Shown: positions 7,248-14,562 of the stretch, piece by piece | Numbering within the stretch: position 1 is the first letter of the stretch | How the letters are laid out: each line of letters opens with the position of its first letter | NCBI GenBank assembly: GCA_947384955.1 | Contig: CANDJC010000040.1 | Coordinates: 1 to 36,947, forward strand | Source of the DNA: an uncultured Eubacterium sp. | GTDB lineage: Bacteria; Bacillota; Clostridia; Lachnospirales; Lachnospiraceae | Direction of reading: 5' to 3' | Length of the DNA: 36,947 nt | The notes under the pieces: model-generated | What the model saw: only the letters and a program-made list of their open reading frames with translations | The model's database searches: none | Told to the model about the DNA's origin: nothing | Translations under genes and position numbers: made by a program

Positions 7248-7475
7248 GCGGCTATTTTTTTGCACGATGGTTAGTTTGTGCTAATAATAAATAGTTAAGA
7301 CGAATGTGTAGAATTTTACTATGGGTAAAGGTGTAATAAAGGAATCTGACGGATGTTTTGACAAGAGAGTAATTCAGTATATAGAGTTGTTATATTTTGA
7401 TAAATTGTTTGTATAAGCAGTATTAAGAAAAAATGAAATTTAGTTATAATTTTATTAAATGAAGGGAGATAGAAT
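7248..7475 (+). promoter_or_regulatory. AT-rich feoA-feoB gap with possible second promoter and iron half-box
   Basis: TTGACA at 7358-7363, then 16 nt, then TATAGA (7380-7385) form a plausible second promoter for feoB. TTAGTTTGTGCTAA at 7271-7284 shares the TTAG...CTAA frame and ten of fourteen positions with the core of the iron box at 6717-6730. The region is far more AT-rich than its flanks and encodes nothing convincing. The regulatory reading is tentative. Confidence 0.4.
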
Positions 7476-9635
7476 ATGGCAGTTAAAATTGCGCTGGCAG
7501 GAAATCCAAACTGCGGGAAGACGACGCTGTTTAATGCGCTGACGGGGTCGAATCAGTTTGTCGGCAACTGGCCGGGTGTGACTGTGGAGAAAAAAGAAGG
7601 GAGGCTGAAAGGATATCAGGATACGGTGGTCATGGATTTGCCGGGCATTTATTCCCTTTCACCTTATACGTTAGAAGAAGTGGTGGCAAGGAACTATCTG
7701 ACAGGGGAAAAGCCGGATGTGATTTTAAACATCGTAGACGGAACGAATATGGAACGCAATCTGTATCTGTCTACGCAGCTGATGGAGCTTGGCATTCCGC
7801 TTCTGATGGCTGTAAATATGACGGACATTCTAAAGAAAACAGGAGATAAAATACATATTGATAAATTAAGCAGAAAGCTCGGCTGTGAAGTGGTGGAGAT
7901 TTCCGCATTAAAGGGAACCGGTGTCGAAGAAGCAGCAAAAAAAGCGGTTCTGCTCGCACAGCAAAAAAACGCGGCCGTACCGGTGCATGAATTTTCACCG
8001 CAGGCAGAACGTGTCATAAAGGCGGTGGAAGACAAACTGGGGAATGATGTGCCAAAGGAGCAGAAACGGTTTTTTGCGATAAAGCTGCTGGAAAAGGATG
8101 ATAAAATCGGGGCCGGACTTCGAAATATACCGGATGTGTCCGAAGAGATTCAGGCATTGGAGGATGCATTTGATGATGATGCAGAAAGCATTATTACGAA
8201 TGAGCGGTATGTTTATATTTCTTCTATGATAGGGGAATGCTGTTCGAAAAAAAGCAGTACGGATAAGATGACGCTTTCGGATAAAATTGACCGGTTTGTG
8301 ACAAATAAGTGGCTGGCACTGCCGATTTTTGCGGCGGTTATGTTTGTAGTATACTATGTTTCCGTATCGACGGCGGGGGATTTGCTGACAGGCTTTACGA
8401 ATGATACGCTGTTTGGCGAATGGATTGTGCCGGGAGTGACGGGTGCTTTGGAAGCAGCCGGCTGTGCAGACTGGCTGACGAGCCTGATTGCGGACGGAAT
8501 TATCGGAGGGGTCGGAGCGGTGCTTGGATTTGTGCCGCAGATGCTTGTACTGTTTTTGTTTCTTGCTTTTTTGGAAGCGTGCGGATATATGGCGCGGGTG
8601 GCATTTATTATGGACCGGATTTTCCGTAAATTCGGCTTATCCGGCAAGTCATTTATTCCGATGCTGATTGGAAGCGGCTGCGGGGTGCCGGGAATTATGG
8701 CGTCGCGTACGATAGAAAATGACAGGGACCGCAAAATGACCGTTATGACAACGACGTTTATTCCCTGCGGGGCGAAGCTGCCGATTATCGGGCTGATTGC
8801 GGGCGCATTTTTTGACAATGCAGGATGGGTTTCCTGGAGTGCTTATTTTACAGGAATTGCGGCGATTATCTGTTCCGGCATTATTTTGAAGAAAACGAAA
8901 ATGTTTGCGGGAGACCCGGCGCCGTTTGTAATGGAGCTTCCTTCCTACCATATGCCGACAGTGAGCAATGTGCTCCGCAGTATGTGGGAGAGGGGCTGGT
9001 CTTTTATTAAAAAAGCTGGTACAATTATTCTGCTGTCCACGATTGTGCTCTGGTTTTTGCAGGGCTTTGGATGGGCAGACGGAAAGTTTGGAATGCTGGA
9101 GGAAGGTCAGCTGGATTACAGTATTCTGGCAGCAATCGGAGGCGTGTTAGCTCCGGTTTTTGCACCGCTTGGATGGGGCGACTGGAAGATGGCGGTAGCA
9201 GCGGTAACCGGACTGATTGCAAAAGAAAATGTGGTATCGACATTTGGCATCCTGTTTGGATTTGCGGAAGTAGCAGAAAACGGCGACGAAATCTGGAGCC
9301 AGCTGGGCGCTTCCATGACAGGTGCGGCAGCGTATTCCTTTCTTATATTTAATCTTTTGTGTGCGCCCTGCTTTGCGGCAATGGGTGCGATAAAACGGGA
9401 AATGAACAATGCGAAATGGTTCTGGTCTGCGATTGGCTATCAGTGCGGGCTGGCGTATGCAGTATCGCTGTGCATTTACCAGATTGGCTCGCTGTTTACA
9501 GCCGGACGGTTTGGAATCGGGACGGCGGCAGCTGTTATCATAGTGGCAGCATTCGTATATCTGCTGCTTCGGCCTTACAAAGAGAGCAGGACACTGGATG
9601 TAAATCTGAATCATATAGCAGGGGCAAAATCATAA
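7476..9635 (+). CDS. feoB: Ferrous iron transport protein B, FeoB
   Basis: This 719-residue membrane protein imports Fe(II). The N-terminal G domain shows G1 GNPNCGKT (residues 9-16), G3 DLPG (54-57) and G4 NMTD, followed by a helical GDI-like region to about residue 260. The membrane part has the two Gate-type (nucleoside-recognition) halves with conserved LFLFLAFLEACGYMAR and the GSGCGVPGIMASR motif; GAKLPI and NLLCAPCFAAMGAI carry the conserved core residues. Length is normal. AAGGGAGAT precedes the ATG. It works with the two upstream FeoA proteins and the small Cys-rich protein at 9657. Expression is probably iron-repressed. Confidence 0.97.
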   Translation: MAVKIALAGNPNCGKTTLFNALTGSNQFVGNWPGVTVEKKEGRLKGYQDTVVMDLPGIYSLSPYTLEEVVARNYLTGEKPDVILNIVDGTNMERNLYLSTQLMELGIPLLMAVNMTDILKKTGDKIHIDKLSRKLGCEVVEISALKGTGVEEAAKKAVLLAQQKNAAVPVHEFSPQAERVIKAVEDKLGNDVPKEQKRFFAIKLLEKDDKIGAGLRNIPDVSEEIQALEDAFDDDAESIITNERYVYISSMIGECCSKKSSTDKMTLSDKIDRFVTNKWLALPIFAAVMFVVYYVSVSTAGDLLTGFTNDTLFGEWIVPGVTGALEAAGCADWLTSLIADGIIGGVGAVLGFVPQMLVLFLFLAFLEACGYMARVAFIMDRIFRKFGLSGKSFIPMLIGSGCGVPGIMASRTIENDRDRKMTVMTTTFIPCGAKLPIIGLIAGAFFDNAGWVSWSAYFTGIAAIICSGIILKKTKMFAGDPAPFVMELPSYHMPTVSNVLRSMWERGWSFIKKAGTIILLSTIVLWFLQGFGWADGKFGMLEEGQLDYSILAAIGGVLAPVFAPLGWGDWKMAVAAVTGLIAKENVVSTFGILFGFAEVAENGDEIWSQLGASMTGAAAYSFLIFNLLCAPCFAAMGAIKREMNNAKWFWSAIGYQCGLAYAVSLCIYQIGSLFTAGRFGIGTAAAVIIVAAFVYLLLRPYKESRTLDVNLNHIAGAKS

Positions 9636-9656
9636 ATAAAAAGCAGGAGGTGAACA

Positions 9657-9788
9657 ATGGGGACTTTTCTTGTATCAGGAGCTTTAGCGGCTGCCGTATG
9701 CCTGATTATCCGCAGTATGGTGAGGGACAAAAGACAGGGAAAATCAGGATGCGGCGGAGACTGCAGCAAATGCAGGGGATGCCATTGA
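9657..9788 (+). CDS. FeoB-associated Cys-rich membrane protein
   Basis: This 43-residue protein starts 21 nt after feoB with an excellent AGGAGGTG site. It has one N-terminal transmembrane helix (about residues 3-20) and a short cytoplasmic tail with the Cys cluster CGGDCSKCRGCH, the hallmark of small proteins encoded after feoB in Firmicutes. The cysteines may bind or hand over Fe(II), or an iron-sulfur cluster; this is inference from the family. It is the last gene of the feo operon, ahead of the terminator at 9806-9830. Confidence 0.9.
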   Translation: MGTFLVSGALAAAVCLIIRSMVRDKRQGKSGCGGDCSKCRGCH

Positions 9789-9805
9789 TAATCCATGTGT
9801 GTTTA

Positions 9806-9830
9806 GGGCGCTGAGGTTTCAGCGCCTTTT
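9806..9830 (+). terminator. feo operon terminator
   Basis: The perfect stem GGCGCTGA/TCAGCGCC with a GGTT loop is followed by TTTT, 18 nt after the last feo gene. Confidence 0.9.
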
Positions 9831-9947
9831 GCTAAATCTGTATAAGGGCATTGCAATGTTCGCCTGGCAAAACACTGGCAGTAGTACCGCTGAAAAAGTG
9901 ACGAAATAGTTTTTAAAGCAGCCATGCTTTATTTCTTCAAAAATAAG

Positions 9948-9976
9948 TTGAGCTTTTTGGCATCTCAGTATATAAT
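9948..9976 (+). promoter_or_regulatory. Promoter of the small membrane-protein gene at 10027
   Basis: TTGAGC at 9948-9953, a 17-nt spacer and a perfect TATAAT at 9971-9976, about 45 nt ahead of the start codon. Confidence 0.7.
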
Positions 9977-10026
9977 ATATCCGGGCATATCAGTATGCGA
10001 AATCTGGAGAAGCAGGATGTGAAAAA

Positions 10027-10437
10027 ATGAGCGGTTTAAAGCGTAAGGAAGAAGAAATCGGCCTTGTTGAGCTGGACGCAGATACGACAGAGGAAACTGC
10101 GGGCAGAAAAGAGCGTGAATTTTTAAGAAAGAAAAGGGCGTACAAAAAAAGGAATGTAAGAATGGCACTGGCCTGTATTGTTGCAGGAAGCCTGATTTTA
10201 ATTCTGCTTGGCACGCTGCTGTTTCAGATACCGTTAATAGCAGTGGGGATTGTAGTAGTATTAGAGGCGGGAATTGCGGCTGCTTTAAATAATTCTGAGT
10301 TCTGGCTGCATATTGCGGTTATGGCGGCGCAGGCTGTAATCGGAATTTTGTGCGGACAGGCTCTGTTAATGATTCTGGCTGCGGGGTATTATTTTATACT
10401 GTTAATAGCGCTCAAGCTGATGGAGCTGGACGGATAG
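10027..10437 (+). CDS. Small membrane protein of unknown function
   Basis: This is a 136-residue protein. A charged N-terminal half (residues 1-45, rich in Lys, Arg and Glu, likely cytoplasmic) precedes three or four hydrophobic segments (roughly 47-66, 68-85, 93-112 and 114-132). No catalytic or binding motif is visible and I do not recognise the family. The ribosome site is weak (AGGA about 10 nt before the ATG). It has its own promoter and a terminator at 10465-10506, so it is monocistronic. It converges with the gene at 10510-10914. Confidence 0.75.
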   Translation: MSGLKRKEEEIGLVELDADTTEETAGRKEREFLRKKRAYKKRNVRMALACIVAGSLILILLGTLLFQIPLIAVGIVVVLEAGIAAALNNSEFWLHIAVMAAQAVIGILCGQALLMILAAGYYFILLIALKLMELDG

Positions 10438-10464
10438 ATATTTTCAAGCATCTGTCACAAATAG

Positions 10465-10506
10465 AAATCTGACCGTAAGATATATGTCTTATGGCCAGAT
10501 TTTTTC
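10465..10506. terminator. Terminator between convergent genes
   Basis: The long hairpin AAATCTGaCCgTAAGA / TCTTAtGGcCAGATTT with a short AT loop is followed by TTTTTT on the plus strand. The minus-strand tail is less U-rich but may also terminate the convergent gene. Confidence 0.8.
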
Positions 10507-10509
10507 ATA

Positions 10510-10914
10510 TCATACCTGTGTGGGATTGGCAGCCGCCAGTATTTTTTCAAATGCCAGGCCTGCAAACATCCAAAGCGGCGCGTAATCCAGCCGTATCAGG
10601 CCGTTGATATTTGCTTTTGCTTTGCTGTAATCCCAGGGGCACATCTGGTGCTTTTTTAAAAAACTGCCGCTTACATATTCGCCGGTAAAGATTCCGACGC
10701 TGTAAATGGCGCCGCGAAGAAGCAGCGGGCAGCTTGTCAGATGACGGGATACGGGGGAAATCACTGCCGCCATGCCGTAAATTGGGAACATCCATAAGGA
10801 GGTCTGGCCCATCAGGCGTTTGTCACGTTTGCGGATGCAGCCTGCGGAAGTAAATAAAATTTCCATGCACCAGCCGGTCAGGCCGCAGATAAAAAAGTTT
10901 TGTAATCGTTTCAT
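10510..10914 (-). CDS. Small membrane protein, CmpB/PF06541-like (putative ABC-transporter type IV)
   Basis: This 134-residue membrane protein has about three or four hydrophobic segments. FFICGLTGWCMEILFTS at the N-terminus and WMFPIYGMAA with WDYS (in CPWDYSKAKANINGLIRLDYAPLW) are motifs I associate with the PF06541 membrane family (CmpB-like, putative ABC-transporter type IV). The frame stays open upstream to 11103, but that extension runs through the palindromic repeat and reads as non-coding. ATG 10914 (MKRLQNFF) is chosen although no clear ribosome site precedes it, so its own upstream region may have been altered by the repeat that begins 80 nt away. Its role is unknown. Confidence 0.72.
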   Translation of the reverse strand: MKRLQNFFICGLTGWCMEILFTSAGCIRKRDKRLMGQTSLWMFPIYGMAAVISPVSRHLTSCPLLLRGAIYSVGIFTGEYVSGSFLKKHQMCPWDYSKAKANINGLIRLDYAPLWMFAGLAFEKILAAANPTQV

Positions 10915-10994
10915 GGGGATAGGGTGTGCAGAAATTGCGGGAATTATGCGGGAGGAATGGAAAGAGTTTTTTATAGGGGAGGGGGTGTGGCTTC

Positions 10995-11248
10995 GCGGAC
11001 GCCGGGAGAGGGGATTTGCGCGGTCTTCCTGCGGCTGCTCCAGAATGTTAAGAATCCCTAAGTATTCTGCATTTACGCTGTGGCCCCGGACGGGACGCGG
11101 CACCTATTCGCCCTGGCCTGCAGCCAGCAGCTACCGGTGCCGCTTCGGCTTCGCCGCCTGGTTTTTGTGGCAGAATGCTAAGGGATTCTAAACATTCTTC
11201 CGATGCCGCAGGAAGACCGCGCAAATCCCCTCTCCCGGCTGGGTTTCG
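10995..11248 (+). repeat. Palindromic repeat copy B (complete)
   Basis: This is a complete ~254-bp copy running from GCGGACGCC to CTGGGTTTC. The outer arms 11001-11035 and 11205-11239 are perfectly complementary over 35 nt. The inner arms 11042-11070 and 11170-11198 match at 26 of 29, and each is itself a hairpin (AGAATGTTA...TAAGTATTCT type). The core holds GCGGCACC (11097-11104) / GGTGCCGC (11136-11143), enclosing CTGGC-CTGCA-GCCAG. There is no open frame of its own. G-runs (about 10977-10989) flank the left end. It lies between the 5' ends of the genes at 10914 (minus) and 11260 (plus). Confidence 0.95.
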
Positions 11249-11259
11249 AAGAGTGTTAC

Positions 11260-12234
11260 ATGGGAATACAATACTGCGAAGACTTCTCTGGAAATGGCGC
11301 AGCGGCCGGTGCGGTTGTAGCGCTGGCGGCGAGCGGCTCCCTTCCTATTGTAACAGGAGGGCTAAGCATTGCGGGTTCGGCTCTGTCTTTTGGGGCTGCC
11401 ATGACACCGCTTGCCGCAGCTGCAGCACCCGTTCTGTTCTTTACAGCGCTGTCAGCCAGCATGAAGGCAGATGAAAATCTGGAAAAAGCACAGACGATGT
11501 ATGCGCAGGCAGAAGCTGCATCCGAAAAAATGAAAGTGTCTGAGACATTATGTGCCGGAATATCGGAAAGGTCAGAAATGTTTTATGATGTTTTGCATGA
11601 GCTGGACGGAATGTTTTTAGAATGTGTGATGCTTCTGCATGGAGTTGTGTGTAAAAAAGAGGGACGCATATTTAAGAAAAAACTGAAAGCAGAACATTTC
11701 ACAGACGAGGAAATCAGACTGATGGCAGTTACCAGGGCGCTTGCCGGAGCAGTAAAGGCTGTCATTGATACGCCGATTTTATCATCAGACGGCACGCTCT
11801 CATTCGAATCAAAAGATGTCTATGAGCAGACCGTCTGCAGCCTTCCCGACCTGAGCAGAGCAGCAGAAGAAGTAAAGGCCGCGGACTATCAGGCCAGACC
11901 GGCGGCGCTGGATGTAAAACAAAAACCATCCATTACAGGGAAAAATGCGAAAGCAGATGTACGCACAGCATATAAACCGTCTCTGCCAGTAAAGGCTGTT
12001 CTGTGGTTTTGTACCGTGATGCTTGTCCTGTGCGGCGTTTCGCTTTTGTATGTATCCGAAATCATTGCGGGCAGTTTATGGATAATCGGGGGATTGATGA
12101 TGTGTCCCAAAATCAGCAGCTCAATGAAATTTCTGCCAAGGCTGGGCAGAATGTTTCTGCTTGTGCTGCCAGGCTGTTTTTTATGTGATGAAATGAAAAA
12201 TCAGAATATGAGGGATAACGATGTTTCACTGTGA
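11260..12234 (+). CDS. Membrane protein of unknown function, 5' end next to the repeat (possibly truncated)
   Basis: About 324 residues follow ATG 11260; the frame is open from ATG 11203, which lies inside the repeat. Residues ~12-65 are Gly/Ala-rich and hydrophobic (a glycine-zipper-like stretch). A helical, charged middle part follows (about 65-240), and two C-terminal transmembrane segments lie around 245-285. I do not recognise the family. There is no ribosome site before either start, and the repeat ends only 12 nt before ATG 11260, so the true N-terminus may have been lost to the repeat. The 3' end is intact and overlaps the next start by 14 nt, showing an ancestral two-gene operon. Confidence 0.6.
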   Translation: MGIQYCEDFSGNGAAAGAVVALAASGSLPIVTGGLSIAGSALSFGAAMTPLAAAAAPVLFFTALSASMKADENLEKAQTMYAQAEAASEKMKVSETLCAGISERSEMFYDVLHELDGMFLECVMLLHGVVCKKEGRIFKKKLKAEHFTDEEIRLMAVTRALAGAVKAVIDTPILSSDGTLSFESKDVYEQTVCSLPDLSRAAEEVKAADYQARPAALDVKQKPSITGKNAKADVRTAYKPSLPVKAVLWFCTVMLVLCGVSLLYVSEIIAGSLWIIGGLMMCPKISSSMKFLPRLGRMFLLVLPGCFLCDEMKNQNMRDNDVSL

Positions 12235-12424
12235 GAAATGCGGTCTGTGCTGCATGCATATCGGGAAAGTTTCTCTGTATAAGGGATTAGACCGGGGAGA
12301 CGGGGTGTGCAGATTTCCGGCCCTGCATCCACTTTTTCATTCTCATCTTTTTGTACGGAATAACAGAGTCTTCCATATTTATTGTGTATCTTTACAATTT
12401 ATTGTGTATCTTTGCAATACATAA
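12221..12424 (+). pseudogene. Truncated YkgJ-type Cys-cluster protein
   Basis: The first ~32 residues match the start of YkgJ-family zinc/iron-chelating proteins: C4, C7, C10 and C11 in CEKCGLCC, then LDRGDGVCRF. Normal members continue for another 60 to 200 residues with more cysteines. Here the frame passes into unrelated sequence (PALHPLFHSHLF...) and stops at residue 67. The start is intact: GAGGGATAACG precedes the ATG, and it overlaps the previous gene by 14 nt. The break lies near 12320, about 190 nt before the repeat copy at 12510, so a deletion or rearrangement removed the 3' part. It is probably non-functional. Confidence 0.7.
12377..12416 (+). repeat. 20-bp tandem duplication
   Basis: Two adjacent 20-bp units (ATTTATTGTGTATCTTT plus ACA or GCA) differ at one base. 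They lie in the non-homologous tail of the truncated YkgJ-type gene and look like a slippage duplication in decaying DNA. Confidence 0.85.
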
Positions 12425-12509
12425 ACAATCTGCCAGGCAGCCCGACATCTGCTTACAACAATAAAAATTTAAAACAGTAACCGCAGTTACTCACTGTAAC
12501 GCCAGCCAG

Positions 12510-12760
12510 AAACCAGCCGGGTGACGGGAAGATGCCCTGGCTTCCTGTGACATCGGAGGAATGTTTAGAATCCCTTAGTATTCTGCTAAAAAACCAGGCG
12601 GCGAAGCCGAAGCGGCACCTTTAGCTGCTGGCTGCAGGCCAGGGCGAACTAGGTGCCGCGACCGTCCGGTGCCACAGCGTAAATGCAGAATACTTAGGGA
12701 TTCTTAACATTCCGGAGCCGTCACAGGAAGCCAGGGCATCTTCCCGTCACCCGGCGTCCG
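12510..12760 (-). repeat. Palindromic repeat copy C (complete, opposite orientation)
   Basis: This is a complete ~251-bp copy, inverted relative to the one at 10995-11248. Outer arms 12516-12551 and 12720-12755 are perfectly complementary over 36 nt, but their sequence differs from the other full copy at many positions, including one length change. The inner-arm hairpins and the GCGGCACC (12612-12619) / GGTGCCGC (12652-12659) core stem are retained. Ends are GAAACCAGCCGG on the left and CCGGCGTCCG on the right. Confidence 0.95.
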
Positions 12761-12767
12761 AGAGGCC

Positions 12768-12838
12768 CAAAACCCCCTCCCCCCAGCATCCGCACATCCA
12801 TCCCGTCCCACTCCCGGTCAGAATCATCCCCCTCCCAA
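12768..12838 (-). other. C-rich tract (G-runs on the minus strand)
   Basis: Many C runs occur here, including CCCCCTCCCCCC. Read on the minus strand they are closely spaced G-runs of three or more that could form a G-quadruplex. It starts 7 nt from the end of repeat copy C. Shorter G-runs flank the corresponding ends of the other copies. Confidence 0.5.
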
Positions 12839-12857
12839 AAATTAATTCAGGATACCC

Positions 12858-12886
12858 TTGTGATTCCATCAGGAAATTTGTATAAT
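12858..12886 (+). promoter_or_regulatory. Promoter of murE
   Basis: TTGTGA at 12858-12863, a 17-nt spacer and a perfect TATAAT at 12881-12886, giving a leader of about 130 nt. Confidence 0.7.
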
Positions 12887-12929
12887 AGAGTACAAATTGC
12901 AAAAATTCTGCATGACAGCCCCCTTAGAT

Positions 12930-12970
12930 GAATAAACAGGAATAAACAGGAAGAAACAGAAATAATACAG
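12930..12970 (+). repeat. Imperfect 10-bp tandem repeat in the murE leader
   Basis: GAATAAACAG occurs twice exactly, then as GAAGAAACAG and a degenerate fourth unit. This makes a purine-rich, C-poor, unstructured leader segment upstream of the murE ribosome site. Confidence 0.7.
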
Positions 12971-13021
12971 AAAGAAACCAAAGTAAGCAAAAAGAACCCA
13001 ATAGGAACGGAGGTATGGGAA

Positions 13022-14506
13022 ATGACGACACAGGAACGCACACTCAGCAAGCTTGCAGAAGGCATAGAATATACACTTCTCACACAAAATCCAAAAGAAA
13101 CCCTGAACCAGGAAATATCTGCCCTGGTATATGATTCCAGAAAAATTGTACCAGGCTGTCTGTTCGTCTGCATCAAAGGAGCAGCTTTCGACGGCCACAC
13201 CTGTATCGGGCAGGCCGCGCAGTCGAAAGCCGCCGCGGTCGTAATCGAAAAAGACATCGAAATCCCAGAAGGCCTGACAGCCTTAAGAGTGCCGGACACC
13301 AGGCTTGCACTCGCCATGCTCTCAGCGGCGTGGTTCGGTCATCCGGCCAGGGAGCTTCAGACAATCGGCATAACCGGGACAAAAGGAAAAACAACGACCA
13401 CGTACATGATAAAATCCATCCTGGAAAATGCGGGGCGAAAGACCGGGCTGATAGGAACGATTGAGACAGTCATCGGCGATAAAAGGATACCTTCGGCAAA
13501 TACAACGCCGGAATCGTATCTGGTGCAGCAGTATTTTAGGGAAATGGCAGATGCCGGATGCGATACCTGCGTGATGGAAGTATCCTCCCAGGGGCTTATG
13601 ATGCACCGCACGGCCGGATTTTTATTTGACATCGGCATTTTTACGAATATCGAGCCGGACCATATCGGGCCGAACGAGCATGCTTCTTTTGAAGAATATC
13701 AGGCATGTAAAAGCATGCTGTTTCGTCAGTGTAAAACAGGCATTATCAATGCGGACGACGCGCATGCAAAAGATGTTATCAAAGGCCATGCCTGCAGCAT
13801 AGAGACTTTCGGGCTTTCTAAGGACGCGGACCTTCGGGCGGAGCATTTACAATTCATCCATCGGCCGGGATATCTTGGCGTGGCTTACAGAGCGGAGGGG
13901 CTTAGCAGCTTTGATGTGGAAATCGATGTGCCTGGAAAGTTTAGTGTATACAATTCGCTGTCAGCCATTGCAGTATGCAGACATTTTCAGATACCGGAAG
14001 AAATTATGAAGCAGGCTCTGAAAGATGCAAAGGTCAAAGGGCGTATCGAAATGGTAAAGGTATCGGATGAATTTACGCTTATGATTGATTATGCGCACAA
14101 TGCAATGAGCCTTAAGAGCCTTTTAGGCACGCTGCGGGAATATGAGCCGGGCAGGCTGGTATGCCTGTTTGGCTGCGGCGGAAACCGGAGCAGGCTGCGC
14201 CGTTATGAGATGGGCGAGGTGTCAGGCAGACTGGCGGATTTAACGATTATTACTTCGGACAATCCAAGAGATGAAGAGCCGCAGGCGATTATTGACGATA
14301 TTAAAAAAGGAATTGCAAAGACGGATGGAAAGTATGTGGAAATCGCTGACCGTAAAGAGGCTATCCGCTATGCGATTCAAAACGGAAGGCCGGGAGATGT
14401 CATTGTACTGGCGGGAAAAGGCCATGAGGATTATCAGGAAATCAAAGGGGTGAAATATCCGATGGATGAACGGGTACTGATTGCGGAGATTCTGGGGCAG
14501 AAATAA
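13022..14506 (+). CDS. murE: UDP-MurNAc-L-Ala-D-Glu:meso-diaminopimelate ligase (MurE)
   Basis: This 494-residue cytoplasmic Mur ligase adds the third stem-peptide residue in peptidoglycan synthesis, using ATP. The N-terminal UDP-binding domain has the VYDSRKI pattern, the central ATPase domain has GTKGKTTT near residue 120, and the C-terminal domain carries DNPR (in TSDNPRDEEP), the motif of meso-diaminopimelate-specific MurE enzymes. It also has a conserved DYAHN. Length is typical. GGAGG (13009-13013) lies 8 nt before the ATG. It has its own promoter and is followed 56 nt later by priA without a visible terminator, so readthrough is likely. Confidence 0.96.
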   Translation: MTTQERTLSKLAEGIEYTLLTQNPKETLNQEISALVYDSRKIVPGCLFVCIKGAAFDGHTCIGQAAQSKAAAVVIEKDIEIPEGLTALRVPDTRLALAMLSAAWFGHPARELQTIGITGTKGKTTTTYMIKSILENAGRKTGLIGTIETVIGDKRIPSANTTPESYLVQQYFREMADAGCDTCVMEVSSQGLMMHRTAGFLFDIGIFTNIEPDHIGPNEHASFEEYQACKSMLFRQCKTGIINADDAHAKDVIKGHACSIETFGLSKDADLRAEHLQFIHRPGYLGVAYRAEGLSSFDVEIDVPGKFSVYNSLSAIAVCRHFQIPEEIMKQALKDAKVKGRIEMVKVSDEFTLMIDYAHNAMSLKSLLGTLREYEPGRLVCLFGCGGNRSRLRRYEMGEVSGRLADLTIITSDNPRDEEPQAIIDDIKKGIAKTDGKYVEIADRKEAIRYAIQNGRPGDVIVLAGKGHEDYQEIKGVKYPMDERVLIAEILGQK

Positions 14507-14562
14507 CTGCTGCCTCCATCCTGCGTCTGGCCATTCAGTTTATATTAGAAAAGGAATCCAAT

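Larger units (their letters stand above)
12425..13021. other. Intergenic region before murE
   Basis: This 597-nt stretch holds no gene. In order it contains a small hairpin (12476-12491), repeat copy C (12510-12760), a C-rich tract (12768-12838), the murE promoter (12858-12886) and short tandem repeats in the murE leader (12930-12970). Confidence 0.85.

Noticed and set aside
10915-11103. Long N-terminus for the CmpB-like gene
   Set aside because: The added residues derive from the repeat and would not be part of this membrane family.
10820-11191. Plus-strand open frame across the gene at 10510 and the repeat
   Set aside because: It is antisense to a better gene and then runs through the palindromic repeat. 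It has no ribosome site or family resemblance.
10995-11248. A transposase or other gene inside the repeat
   Set aside because: Frames there are short, lack ribosome sites, and are by-products of the palindrome.
10995-11248. Target-site duplication around the repeat
   Set aside because: No convincing direct duplication was found next to either complete copy, so transposition cannot be shown from this window.
12930-12970. CRISPR array
   Set aside because: Units are 10 bp, adjacent and degenerate, with no spacers and no cas genes in the window.
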